From JAHQVI01 sp050330195 (lineage in GTDB: Bacteria > Pseudomonadota > Alphaproteobacteria > Rhizobiales > Rhodomicrobiaceae), in assembly GCA_050330195.1 (NCBI GenBank), contig JBHJOB010000102.1, positions 1-25,492 of the forward strand: a stretch of DNA of 25,492 nt. The letters are read 5' to 3'. A program made the position numbers and the translations under genes. Below are positions 1 through 7,994 of this stretch, piece after piece. The notes below the pieces were generated by a model. That model did not search any database. It saw nothing but the letters and a program-made list of their open reading frames with translations, and was not told where the DNA came from. Within the stretch, counting starts at the first letter, position 1. Every line of letters starts with the position of its first letter.

Positions 1-966
1 GGCCTCCGGCAGAGCATCCGTCCGCTGATGACGTTGCGGGAGGAATCGGGCAATCGTGCCGACGATGCCGCGCGGCGCAACGAGCAGCACGACGATCAGC
101 AGTCCGCCGAAGAACAACAGACGATATTCTGCGAGCCCGGCGAGAAATTCAGGCAGCAGCACCGTCACCAGCGCGCCGACGAGCGGCCCTAATACTGTCC
201 CGGCGCCGCCGAGAATCACGGCGAAAAGATAGAGGATCGATTGGGAGAACGGAAAATTGCTCGGCGCAATGAACATCATCAGCGGTGAAAACAGCGCGCC
301 CGCCAGACCCGCCATTGCCGCCGCGATGGCGAAAGCCAGCAGCTTGATGACGAATGGACGGTAGCCCAGCGACTGCGCCGCGATCTCGGCATCGCGCAAG
401 GCGTTCATGGCATAGCCCCAGCCGCTGGCCGTCAACCGGCGGAACGCAAGAAGCGACGCCCCGCATAAGAGCACGGCCAGGATGACAAGATCCCGCTCGA
501 CAAAGACGTAGCCGCCTATCTGCGGCAACGGAAAGCCCATCAATCCGTTCTGCCCGCCGGTCAGGTCGCGCCATTCGATCGCCGAATGTTCGACAATGAA
601 GGCAAAGGCAATGGTGATCATGGCGAGGAACGGGCCTTCCATGCGCACGGCGGGCACGGCAAGCAGGCATCCCGCCAGTCCGGCTAGCATCGCCGCAGCA
701 GGCAAGGCCAGCCAGAAGCTGACGCCATTCAGCGTGAGGATCGCGCCTGTGTAGGCCCCGATGGCGAAGAAGCCGACCTGTCCGAGCGAAATCAGCCCCG
801 TCAGCCCGTAAAGCACGTTGAGGCCGACGCAGAGTATGGCGGTTATGGCGACGAGACCGATGATGAAATGCGTGTAGCCGCTTGTGAGCGCGACAAAGCC
901 AAGGCCGCCCAGCGTTGCCAGAACGATCATCGCGTCCAACGTTGTCTCTTTCCGTATGCTGCCCAT
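1..966 (-). CDS. livM: Branched-chain amino acid-type ABC transporter permease LivM (partial, C-terminus cut by window edge)
   Basis: Inner-membrane permease of a HAAT (LIV-type) ABC importer, partner of the LivH-like protein just upstream. The frame opens with ATG at 966 (MGSIRKETTLDAMIVLATLGG), ten bases after the livH stop, and stays open for 322 codons to the window edge, so the extreme C-terminus is missing. It shows the family core GLNVLYGLTGLISLGQVGFFAIGAYTGA in residues about 50-75, repeated hydrophobic segments, and a C-terminal helix ending in LIVVLLVAPRGIVGTIAR, which is where LivM proteins normally finish before the ATPase gene. It is the third gene of a minus-strand operon; livG and livF would be expected beyond position 1. 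The transported ligand cannot be told from sequence: amino acids, amides or aromatic acids are all known for this class. Confidence 0.93.
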   Translation of the reverse strand, partial: MGSIRKETTLDAMIVLATLGGLGFVALTSGYTHFIIGLVAITAILCVGLNVLYGLTGLISLGQVGFFAIGAYTGAILTLNGVSFWLALPAAAMLAGLAGCLLAVPAVRMEGPFLAMITIAFAFIVEHSAIEWRDLTGGQNGLMGFPLPQIGGYVFVERDLVILAVLLCGASLLAFRRLTASGWGYAMNALRDAEIAAQSLGYRPFVIKLLAFAIAAAMAGLAGALFSPLMMFIAPSNFPFSQSILYLFAVILGGAGTVLGPLVGALVTVLLPEFLAGLAEYRLLFFGGLLIVVLLVAPRGIVGTIARFLPQRHQRTDALPEA

Positions 967-976
967 GCGCTCGCCC

Positions 977-1852
977 CTAGACCTTATTGATTGCAGCGCG
1001 GCCGAACAGCCCGCTTGGTTTCACGGTCAACGCCACGATCACCAGCGCGAAGACGGCGATAAAGGTGTAGGAAGAGCCGAGATATGTGGTCACGAAAGCC
1101 TCGACCAGCCCGTAGATGAAGCCAGCCAGCATGACGCCGGATGCCGATGTCATGCCGCCGAGGATGGCAACCGCGAACGCCTTGAGGCCGAACAGCGTGC
1201 CCATGTCTGAATGCACGGAAAAAAGCGGCGCGATCAGCAGTCCAGCGGCCCCGGCGAGCATGGACGAGATGGCGAATGAGCCGGACACCATCACCGCCGT
1301 GTTGATGCCCATCAGCTTGGCGGCCTTCCGGTTCTGCACGACGGCGAGGAGCGCGCGCCCCTGCCGCGTATGCCGGAACAGCACATGCAGCATGAAGGCC
1401 ACGGCGATTGCGGCAATGGGGATCAGGATCTGCTGCGGGTAGACGCCCGTTCCGAACAGGCTCCAGGTCGTCTGGGTGAGCGGCGAGGGCAGGCTGCGCG
1501 GCTCGTTGCCGAAGGTGAAGAGGGCGGCATTGTCGAGCAGGATGCCCCCGGCGACTGTCGCCATCAGCCAGGCTTCGGAGCCGCGCATCACGAAGGGACG
1601 CACCAGAAGCATTTCGACGAGAATGCCGAAAAGGCCGCAGCAGAGGATCGCCAGAGGATAGGCGAGGAAGATCGGTAGCCCCCACCTTTGCGAGAAGATG
1701 AAGCCCAGAACCGCGCCCAGCATGACGACGCTGCCTTGTGCGAAGTTCACTGTCGAGGAGACCGAATATGTGATCTGAAAGCCCAGCGCGATCAGCCCGT
1801 ACATGCTGCCAAGGCCGATGCCGGTAATCAGCGCGGCGACGAGAAGTGTCAT
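977..1852 (-). CDS. livH: Branched-chain amino acid-type ABC transporter permease LivH
   Basis: Second membrane permease of the LIV-type importer, 291 residues, the usual length. The N-terminus (LITGIGLGSMYGLIALG, then a VNFAQG motif near residues 36-41) is the classical LivH signature, followed by about eight hydrophobic segments and the conserved region with GRALLAVVQNRKAAKLMGIN at about 165-186, the coupling loop that contacts the ATPase. It sits between the binding-protein gene (84-base gap upstream) and livM (10-base gap downstream), so co-transcription is very likely. Family assignment is firm; substrate is not known. Confidence 0.95.
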   Translation of the reverse strand: MTLLVAALITGIGLGSMYGLIALGFQITYSVSSTVNFAQGSVVMLGAVLGFIFSQRWGLPIFLAYPLAILCCGLFGILVEMLLVRPFVMRGSEAWLMATVAGGILLDNAALFTFGNEPRSLPSPLTQTTWSLFGTGVYPQQILIPIAAIAVAFMLHVLFRHTRQGRALLAVVQNRKAAKLMGINTAVMVSGSFAISSMLAGAAGLLIAPLFSVHSDMGTLFGLKAFAVAILGGMTSASGVMLAGFIYGLVEAFVTTYLGSSYTFIAVFALVIVALTVKPSGLFGRAAINKV

Positions 1853-1936
1853 GCTGGCAGATCCCCTTCAGTGGTCCGTTTCAGGCAATGCGCCGCGGCA
1901 GCATTCTTCCGCCGCCGCAGCCCTGCACCGCCACGT

Positions 1937-3115
1937 TCAATCCTTGAGCGGAATGATCTGCCCATCGACGAATTGCGCGAAGACGTAGTCCTCCGGCCCC
2001 AGAGCGTCCTGATCGTCGGGCGAAAAAGGAGCGTCATAGGTCTTGATCACGCCCTCGACGCCGCTGATCTCGTACATGGCCTTGCGGATCGCCGGACCTT
2101 CGGTGGAGCCCGCCTTCTCGATCGCGGCCGCCAGCAGCAGCATGGCGTCATAGGCATTGGCGATGCCGGTTGCTGGCGTCACGTCGGCCAGCGTCTTGAT
2201 TTCGGGGAACTTCTCCTGAAGCTTGACGAAAAGCGGATGCGATGTATCCGTGAACAGGAAGGTCTGGATGAAATGGACCTTCTCGCCGCTCGGACCGGCC
2301 AGTTCCGTGAAGCGGCCACCGGCGGGACCCCAATGCGACGAGATCGGCACGTCCCAGCCCATGCGGTCGAGAGACTTCACGACCTGCGCGGACGGCGCGA
2401 CGTTGGCGACGAGGAACAGCGAGTCCGCGCCGGCTTCCTTGAGGCGCGTCAGCTGGGGCACGACGTCCACATCGTTGGACTCGAATTTCTCGATCCCGGC
2501 ATGTTCCATCTTGCGCTTTTCGAGCGCTTTCATCAGCCCCTTTTCGTTGGATTCGCCCCAGGGATTGTTGATCAGGATGAGGCCGGGCTTTTTCGCCCCG
2601 TATTTCTTGACCAGATATTCGGTAATGGCTTCATCGACATATTCGTCCACGGCTGAAACGCGGAACACGTAATTTTCCTCAGCCCCGTTCTTCGTGATCG
2701 GCGTGCCCGCGGCCCAGGGACCGACAAAGGGGACATTGGCCTGATTGATGAAGGGCACGATGGCGAGCGAGACCGGCGTGTCGAGACCGCCGATCAGCGC
2801 CGCGACGCCTTCCCGCTGCACCAACTCGCGGGCCGCGATCAGGCCCTTGCCCGGATTGCTTTCATCGTCGCGGCTGACCAGTTCGAGCTGTTTGCCCAGA
2901 ACGCCGCCTTCCCCGTTGAGCTTGTCAATGGCGAGGGTCAGCCCGCGCGTGATGGCCTCGCCGGACTTGGCCGACTGTCCGCTCAGCGCTGCGACCAGGC
3001 CGATCTTGATGGTTTCCTCCGCATAGGTAGGGGTGGCGGTTGCGAGGGCCAGACCGACGGCGCCGGCCAGAACGGCTCGGCGCGTGATTCCGGATCGGAA
3101 TGAGGGAAAATGCAT
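1937..3115 (-). CDS. Periplasmic ABC transporter substrate-binding protein, LIV/Peripla_BP_6 family
   Basis: Ligand-binding component of the LIV-type importer, 392 residues. The N-terminus carries an export signal with a twin-arginine (ITRRAVLAGAVGLALA), a hydrophobic core and a likely cleavage site after TYA near residue 32, so Tat or Sec export are both possible. The mature protein begins ETIKIGLVAALSGQSAKSGE, the standard opening of Peripla_BP_6 domains, with an RDDESNPGKG segment and a GGLDTPVSLA ligand-loop region near residue 110. A strong Shine-Dalgarno AAAGGAG precedes the ATG by about seven bases. It is the first gene of the operon and presumably carries the promoter and any GntR control in the 3116-3319 gap. 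Ligand unknown. Confidence 0.93.
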   Translation of the reverse strand: MHFPSFRSGITRRAVLAGAVGLALATATPTYAEETIKIGLVAALSGQSAKSGEAITRGLTLAIDKLNGEGGVLGKQLELVSRDDESNPGKGLIAARELVQREGVAALIGGLDTPVSLAIVPFINQANVPFVGPWAAGTPITKNGAEENYVFRVSAVDEYVDEAITEYLVKKYGAKKPGLILINNPWGESNEKGLMKALEKRKMEHAGIEKFESNDVDVVPQLTRLKEAGADSLFLVANVAPSAQVVKSLDRMGWDVPISSHWGPAGGRFTELAGPSGEKVHFIQTFLFTDTSHPLFVKLQEKFPEIKTLADVTPATGIANAYDAMLLLAAAIEKAGSTEGPAIRKAMYEISGVEGVIKTYDAPFSPDDQDALGPEDYVFAQFVDGQIIPLKD

Positions 3116-3170
3116 GAGTTGCTCCTTTGAGAACCGGCCGCGTTAGCCAGATGCCCGGTTTTTCTGCAAC

Positions 3171-3269
3171 TTGCATGCCAGAATCATAAAACTCTTTTAT
3201 TTCAATTCGTTGACTGTTCGCAGCTTTGCATCACCCGGTCGATGCAGACGGAATGCATGCAAAATTCCG
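3171..3269. promoter_or_regulatory. Candidate GntR operators in the divergent promoter region
   Basis: The 204-base gap between the binding-protein gene (minus) and the NTF2-like gene (plus) holds two GCATGC-centred motifs: TTGCATGCCA at 3171-3180 and the perfect palindrome TGCATGCA at 3254-3261. The second is flanked by a 6-base inverted repeat CGGAAT (3249-3254) / ATTCCG (3264-3269). A minus-strand -10-like TATGAT lies at 3183-3188, so the first motif would sit just downstream of it, a typical repressor position. FCD-type GntR proteins commonly bind short palindromes of this kind, and one is encoded at 3751-4461. The assignment is inference from symmetry and position. Confidence 0.35.
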
Positions 3270-3319
3270 ACTGAAGATTTATCCTGCGGAGGACGCTTGC
3301 TGAGTAAACGGAGACTTCC

Positions 3320-3739
3320 ATGACCGGCTTTCCGCCCGCAGACCAGACACTTCCGCCCGAAGCCATCATCGTACGTGAATATCTTGAGGCTTCAATGGCG
3401 CCCGATCCCGACAAGGCCGCCACCTATGTCGCGGAGGACGTGGTCATCACCTTCACGGGAGGCCGGGTTTTCTCCCATCCGTCCGGCCCGACCGGCTTCA
3501 ACGCCATGCGCTACCGCTGGGTCAAGAAGCGCATGGATACATTCGACGTGGCTGTCGGCGCTGAAGGCACCGTAGTCTATAGCGTCGGCACGCTCTATGG
3601 CGAATGGCCGGACGGCACGCCTTTCGAGGGCAACCGCTATGTCGACCGTTTCGAGGTCCGGGACGGCAAGATCACGAAAATGGACGTCTGGAACGACAGC
3701 GCGGAACGCATCCTGATCATGCGCGGCATCACGGCCTGA
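3320..3739 (+). CDS. NTF2/SnoaL-like small protein of unknown function
   Basis: 139 residues with the pattern of the cone-shaped NTF2/SnoaL fold: an N-terminal helix (IIVREYLEASMAPDPDKAATY), a strand with VAEDVVITFTGG, a central helix containing FNAMRYRWVKKRMD, then strands VVYSVGTLYGEWPDGTPF and NRYVDRFEVRDGKITKMDVWND. Members include ketosteroid isomerases, polyketide cyclases, dehydratases and many proteins without known activity. The start is supported by CGGAGA about six bases upstream. It is divergent from the LIV operon and convergent with the GntR gene, so it is probably part of the same catabolic locus, acting on a metabolite of the imported compound. That role is inference. Confidence 0.85.
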   Translation: MTGFPPADQTLPPEAIIVREYLEASMAPDPDKAATYVAEDVVITFTGGRVFSHPSGPTGFNAMRYRWVKKRMDTFDVAVGAEGTVVYSVGTLYGEWPDGTPFEGNRYVDRFEVRDGKITKMDVWNDSAERILIMRGITA

Positions 3740-3750
3740 CAGGCGCTACC

Positions 3751-4461
3751 CTATTCCCCCTGCCGGATCGGGCGGGCATAGGGCTCCAGCGCATCCAGAT
3801 AGACGAACGGGCTGATTTCGTGCTGCTTGATCAGCGCCCGGTCGGCAACCGCCGAGAGATGCGTGCGCATCAACTCCCGCGCTTTGGCTTCATCGCCTGC
3901 CGAGAGCGCATCGAGGATCTGCCGGTGCTCCTGAATGCCGCAATCGGCTGAATGCGGGCGCGAGAACTGGGCGAGCGTCAGCCCGCAGCGGTAGGCGACC
4001 TCTTCCACATAGCGCAACAGGACCGGGCTTTCTGTAAGCTGCGCCATAAGGATGTGAAACTCGGTCGCCAGCCGGATGGAGATCGGCTCCGGGCCATTTT
4101 CGGCGGCGATTTCCCTGGCGATATGGGCTTCCAGCGTTTCCGCATGCTTCTCGGTGAATCTGCCTGCCAGCCGGGAAATCATCAGATCCTCGATCTGCGC
4201 GCGCAACTCGAACAGGTCGCGGGCTTCTTCGAGGCTTGGCGTCGCCACCGCCGCCCCCCGATTCCGCCGCAGTTCGACGAGACCCTCGGCGGCCAGCCGT
4301 TCCAGAGCCTGCCTCACGAGCGTCCGGCTCGCGCCGAATCTCTCGCCCAGCAGATCCTCCGGCAGTTTCATGCCCGGCAGCAATATGCGCTCCAGAATTG
4401 CGGAGCGCAGGGCGGAGCAGATCAGTTCGGAGCGATGCTTCTGGGATTTTCCGGTCGTCAT
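3751..4461 (-). CDS. GntR family transcriptional regulator, FCD (FadR-like) subgroup
   Basis: One-component regulator, 236 residues from the ATG at 4461 (MTTGKSQKHRSELICSALRS). The same frame is open up to 4575, but those extra 38 residues are cysteine- and arginine-rich and unlike the family, and 236 is a normal FCD length. Residues about 10-75 form the winged helix (LRSAILERILLPGMKLPEDL, GASRTLVRQALERLAAEGLV). Residues about 80-210 are the all-helical FCD effector domain, with the family's metal-site histidines visible as EFHILM (H136), EHRQIL (H179) and RTHLSA (H201). Such proteins usually repress a neighbouring catabolic or uptake operon and are released by a carboxylate ligand. The LIV operon and the NTF2-like gene are the natural targets. 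Confidence 0.9.
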   Translation of the reverse strand: MTTGKSQKHRSELICSALRSAILERILLPGMKLPEDLLGERFGASRTLVRQALERLAAEGLVELRRNRGAAVATPSLEEARDLFELRAQIEDLMISRLAGRFTEKHAETLEAHIAREIAAENGPEPISIRLATEFHILMAQLTESPVLLRYVEEVAYRCGLTLAQFSRPHSADCGIQEHRQILDALSAGDEAKARELMRTHLSAVADRALIKQHEISPFVYLDALEPYARPIRQGE

Positions 4462-4633
4462 GATCTCATGGCAATGACAGCATTCCGCGACAGAATCTAG
4501 TCGAAACATCCTGGCTCGGCCACCATTTGCTGCGCTGACGCCTCCCGCGCAATTCACTCGACGAACAAGCGTCATGCGGTTATGTCATGGCCCGTTCAAG
4601 AGGCGCGCCAACCGTTCAAGCCTTCCGATACCC

Positions 4634-5791
4634 ATGCCACGATCTGCAAAGACACCCATCAGAATTACGCCCTCTGACGCCAGGTGCATCTGGCTCAGCG
4701 CGCAACAACTCGACATGGCTTCACCGTTCGGCAATGGTCCGGATGCGACCCGCCTTGCGATCGAGCATCTGGGCTACGTGCAGATCGACACGATCAATGT
4801 CATCGAGCGGTGCCATCATCATATCCTGTATTCGCGTATCCCCGACTACAAGCGGGCGGATCTTCATCAGGCGCAAAGCAGCGGCAAGACGGTGTTCGAA
4901 TATTGGACACATGCCCTGTCCTATGTGCCTACGAAGGACATCCGGATCTTCCTGCGCGCCATGAAGGAGTACCGCAAGACGCCGAGCCGCTGGTATCATT
5001 CAGTGGCCAGCAAGGACTTGCGCAAAGTCCTCAAGCTCATACGCGACAACGGTCCGCTCTCTATCCGGGACATCGATGACGACGTGCTCGTCGAAAAGGA
5101 TCACCCATGGGCAAGCCGCAAGCCATCAAAACGGGCGCTGCAACTGGCTTTCATGACTGGAGACGTCACCATCAGCGCGCGGATCGGAATGCTTCGGAGC
5201 TATGATCTGTTCGATCGGCATTTCGGCTGGGAGGCCATGCCGAAGCCCGCGACGGAACGGCAGGTCGACCAATATCTGCTGGAGCGGGCCTTGCGGTCTC
5301 AAGGCATCGTCAGCCTCGATTCGATCTGCTATTCCGACGCCAAGCGCAAGGCGGCGATCCGCAAGCTGATCGATAGCGCGGTGCGCCGGAAAGAGCTGCT
5401 GCCGGTCACGTTCGAGGGGGCGGGGAATATCGAGCACTGGGCCGCCCCGGGACTTCTGGATACCGTTCCTGAACCGAGCGAAAGTCTTGTGCACATTCTC
5501 TCGCCCTTCGATCCGCTCATCATTCAGCGCAACCGGCTGAAGCTTTTCTTTGGTTACGACCACCGTTTCGAAGCCTATGTGCCGAAAGAAAAGCGCGTAC
5601 TGGGCTATTTCGCGCTACCCGTGCTTGTCGGCGAGGAGATCGTTGCCGCGATCGATCTGAAAACGGATCGTCAGGCCCGGAAATTGACCGTGCAGAAATG
5701 GACATGGATCGGGGGGAAATCCTCCCGCTCATGCAAGCCGCAGATCGAGGAGGAGCTTCATCGCTTCGAGCGATTCCAGCTCGGTCCGTAA
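4634..5791 (+). CDS. Winged-helix DNA glycosylase of the YcaQ/AlkX (HTH_42) family
   Basis: Predicted repair glycosylase, 385 residues from the ATG at 4634 (MPRSAKTPIRITPSDARCIW). The frame is open from 4574, but the first 20 residues look non-conserved. The hallmark YVQIDTINVIERCHHHILYS at about residues 48-67 contains the Q-hydrophobic-D triad (Q50, I51, D52) and following histidines, as in E. coli YcaQ, which unhooks alkylated bases and interstrand crosslinks. AlkZ of antibiotic producers has Q-hydrophobic-Q at this place. Later parts match the tandem winged helices (RQVDQYLLERALRSQGIVSL) and the C-terminal barrel (HILSPFDPLIIQRNRLKLFF, then GYDHRFEAYVPKEKRVLGYF). It is divergent from the GntR gene and functionally unrelated to its neighbours. 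No strong ribosome-binding site is visible, so the start is uncertain. Confidence 0.85.
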   Translation: MPRSAKTPIRITPSDARCIWLSAQQLDMASPFGNGPDATRLAIEHLGYVQIDTINVIERCHHHILYSRIPDYKRADLHQAQSSGKTVFEYWTHALSYVPTKDIRIFLRAMKEYRKTPSRWYHSVASKDLRKVLKLIRDNGPLSIRDIDDDVLVEKDHPWASRKPSKRALQLAFMTGDVTISARIGMLRSYDLFDRHFGWEAMPKPATERQVDQYLLERALRSQGIVSLDSICYSDAKRKAAIRKLIDSAVRRKELLPVTFEGAGNIEHWAAPGLLDTVPEPSESLVHILSPFDPLIIQRNRLKLFFGYDHRFEAYVPKEKRVLGYFALPVLVGEEIVAAIDLKTDRQARKLTVQKWTWIGGKSSRSCKPQIEEELHRFERFQLGP

Positions 5792-5858
5792 CGGTGTCTC
5801 AGTCCTCCCGCCGCATGCCGCCTGCGAATGTCTGCTGATCCTCATGCGGACGCCGCGC

Positions 5859-5875
5859 CGCAGCGGCCCGCTGCG
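5859..5875. terminator. GC-rich inverted repeat between convergent genes
   Basis: CGCAGCGG and CCGCTGCG form 8-base arms separated by a single C, in the 91-base gap between the convergent glycosylase and TRAP large-subunit genes. It could end transcription from either side, but no T-tract follows on either strand, so it may be only a GC-rich palindrome. Confidence 0.3.
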
Positions 5876-5882
5876 TATCGCC

Positions 5883-7208
5883 TCAGCCGCGAAGCAATTG
5901 CGGCAGAAAGAGCGTCAGGGCCGGAAATGCGATCAGCAGCGCAACGCGAACCAGTTCCACGAGGAAGAACGGGAAGACGCCCTTGAACGTCTCGCTCATC
6001 GGAACGTCGCGCGCGATCGAATTGATGACGAAGACATTCATCCCCACAGGGGGCGTTATCAACCCGAGTTCGACCACGATCAGCGCCAGAATGCCAAACC
6101 AGACCTTGGTCTCTTCAACGCCCATGCCGAAATCCAGCCCCGCTACGACCGGCCAGAAGAACGGCATGGCCAGCAGCATCATGGACAGGCTGTCCATCAG
6201 GCAGCCCAGCACGATCAGCGCGGCAAGCAGCAGGATGAGGACGGTGTAAGGTCCGAGCCCGCTAGTGGCCATCATTTCCGCCGCCGTTTGCGGAACGCCG
6301 CCGCGCGACATGAAGATCTTCAGCAGTTCCGCGCCGAGCAGGATCAGATAGATCATGCCGCTCGTCTGCGCCGTCGAAAGCAGTGACGCGCGCATCTCGC
6401 GCCACCGGACGTCCCCGCGCAGGATGCCATAGACGGAGACCAGAAAGACGCCGATCGCAGCCGCTGGAGTCGGGTTGAAGTAACCGAAATAGATGCCGCC
6501 GATCACCAGTCCGAAGATTGCCGCAACCGGCAGAACGGCAATCGATGCGTCCATCAGTTCCTGGCGCTGTACGCGGTCGCCCGGCGGGCCGGAATTGGGA
6601 AAGATCCGGACGTAGACCGCAATGGTCAGCGCAAACAGGAACACCGCGATGATGCCGGGAATGAAGGCGGCGGTGAACATGGTGACGATGTTCGCCTCGA
6701 CGATGATCGCGTAGACGACGAGGACGATTGACGGCGGTATCAGGATGCCGAGCACGCCGCCAGCCGCGAGCGTGCCCGTGGCGAGCGCGTTGGAATAACG
6801 ATAGCGCCTGAGTTCGGGCAGCGCGACCCGCCCCATCGTTGAAGCCGTTGCGAGAGATGAGCCGCAGACCGCGCCGAACCCGGCGCAGGCCACGATCGCC
6901 GACATGGCGACACCACCCTTCATCCAGCCGAGCCAGGCATTGGCCGCCCGGAACAGGTCGCGGGAGAGCTTGGCGTGCGTGGCGATATTGCCCATGAGCA
7001 CGAACATCGGAACGACGGACAGGTCGTATATGGAGAACTGTCCGTAACCGAGCGTCTTGAGCTGCGAAAGCAGAATGGCCGGGCCGGAAAGGACAGCGGT
7101 TCCGATCGCGCCCACCAGGATCATCGCATAGGCAACCGGCATCCGCAGCGCAATGAGTGCGACCAGAGCGCCAAGGCCGTAAAGACCGATGAGCAGATTG
7201 CTGTCCAT
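5883..7208 (-). CDS. TRAP transporter large membrane subunit (DctM/SiaM type)
   Basis: Twelve-helix membrane subunit of a tripartite ATP-independent periplasmic transporter, which drives solute uptake by a sodium or proton gradient. It has 441 residues, slightly above the usual length of about 425. Family landmarks are VVPMFVLMGNIATHAKLSRD (about 65-84), the FGAVCGSSLATASTMGRVALPEL block (about 110-132), GGVLGILIPPSIVLVVYAI (about 149-167), and near the C-terminus LIVVELGLITPPVGMNVFVIN. It lies 38 bases downstream of the small subunit and is the last gene of that operon. The substrate is likely an organic acid, but no binding protein is adjacent to help. Confidence 0.93.
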   Translation of the reverse strand: MDSNLLIGLYGLGALVALIALRMPVAYAMILVGAIGTAVLSGPAILLSQLKTLGYGQFSIYDLSVVPMFVLMGNIATHAKLSRDLFRAANAWLGWMKGGVAMSAIVACAGFGAVCGSSLATASTMGRVALPELRRYRYSNALATGTLAAGGVLGILIPPSIVLVVYAIIVEANIVTMFTAAFIPGIIAVFLFALTIAVYVRIFPNSGPPGDRVQRQELMDASIAVLPVAAIFGLVIGGIYFGYFNPTPAAAIGVFLVSVYGILRGDVRWREMRASLLSTAQTSGMIYLILLGAELLKIFMSRGGVPQTAAEMMATSGLGPYTVLILLLAALIVLGCLMDSLSMMLLAMPFFWPVVAGLDFGMGVEETKVWFGILALIVVELGLITPPVGMNVFVINSIARDVPMSETFKGVFPFFLVELVRVALLIAFPALTLFLPQLLRG

Positions 7209-7246
7209 GAGAGCGAACGACCGTTATCTGTGACGAAGCATGCCGC

Positions 7247-7735
7247 TTACGTGGCGGCCTCGCCTCTCCATGCGTCAAGGAAGGTTAGCAGGCTTGCGAG
7301 GGTGAGCAGAAACAGCGAGGCGAGAATGGGAACGAAAGCGAACCAGATCGGGATCTGATAGATGGTGGTGACATCCCCGTAGAGCCGATAATCGACCAGA
7401 CCGGCCGACATGCGCCACAGCAGCAAGAGGGCGAAGCCGAATGCGACCAGCGAAGCGATCATGGTCAGGAAGTTGATCAGGCGCGGGCCTGCCCGCGACG
7501 TGAAGATGTCGGCGGAGACATTCGCGCCTGTCATCTGGCAATAGGGCAGAAAGCTGAACACGGCGACCGCAACACCCATTTCGACAATTTCAAAATCGCC
7601 GGGAACGGGCTGGTTCAGAAAGATGTTGCCGGTCAGGCTGGCCGCATTGAGCAGCACAACGACCAGAAGCAACAAGCCGCCGGCGAGCGCCCACAGCTCG
7701 ATGACCTTGCGGACCGCGTCTGCGATCGAACGCAT
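7247..7735 (-). CDS. TRAP transporter small membrane subunit (DctQ type)
   Basis: Four-helix small subunit of the TRAP transporter, 162 residues. It has hydrophobic segments at about 14-32, 55-67, 88-108 and 128-150, and the typical segment GDFEIVEMGVAVAVFSFLPYCQMTGANVSADIF, in which an ExxE-like helix and the Q-x-x-x-A-N-V-x-x-D/E block mark the family. A strong Shine-Dalgarno (GGGAGG on the minus strand, plus positions 7742-7747) precedes the ATG. It is first in the operon with the large subunit. Most TRAP operons start with the periplasmic binding protein dctP, but here the upstream gap holds none. Confidence 0.9.
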   Translation of the reverse strand: MRSIADAVRKVIELWALAGGLLLLVVVLLNAASLTGNIFLNQPVPGDFEIVEMGVAVAVFSFLPYCQMTGANVSADIFTSRAGPRLINFLTMIASLVAFGFALLLLWRMSAGLVDYRLYGDVTTIYQIPIWFAFVPILASLFLLTLASLLTFLDAWRGEAAT

Positions 7736-7768
7736 TCGTTTCCTCCCGGCCGAGTTGATCTCGATTGT

Positions 7769-7921
7769 TTATGACATCTTCTTTGCGTTTCGGAAAGGCG
7801 GCCTTCGGCAACATGAGAGGCCGTTTTCTGCGCAATGCGGCTGTGTGCTCCTCAAGCGGCCCCGGTCGGTGAACCCCTGCTTCAGATCGTCGGCGATGCT
7901 GTCCCGCCGCCCCTCATTCAT
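7769..7921 (-). other. Small ORF or degenerate remnant upstream of the TRAP operon (50 codons)
   Basis: The 259-base gap between the TRAP small subunit and the divergent ThDP enzyme holds a minus-strand frame starting at ATG 7921 (MNEGRRDSIADDLKQGFTDR), preceded by AAGGTG at about eight bases. It faces the same way as the TRAP genes. The first 20 residues loosely resemble the start of a GntR winged helix, and the rest resembles nothing I know and is cysteine/arginine-rich. It may be a remnant of a regulator, a short leader ORF or chance. Confidence 0.15.
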
Positions 7922-7994
7922 GATAAATTCACCTTGAACGATGGGTAGCTGTACGATCTGCTCCAGCCCGGCAACAAGGCAGAAAGACTGCTCG

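Noticed and set aside
1688..2656. 322-codon plus-strand frame opposite livH and the binding protein
   Set aside because: Shadow of the real minus-strand genes; no recognisable fold and spans two genes.
4462..4575. Longer N-terminus for the GntR regulator
   Set aside because: The added residues are not GntR-like and would overlap the divergent gene; the shorter protein has normal family length.
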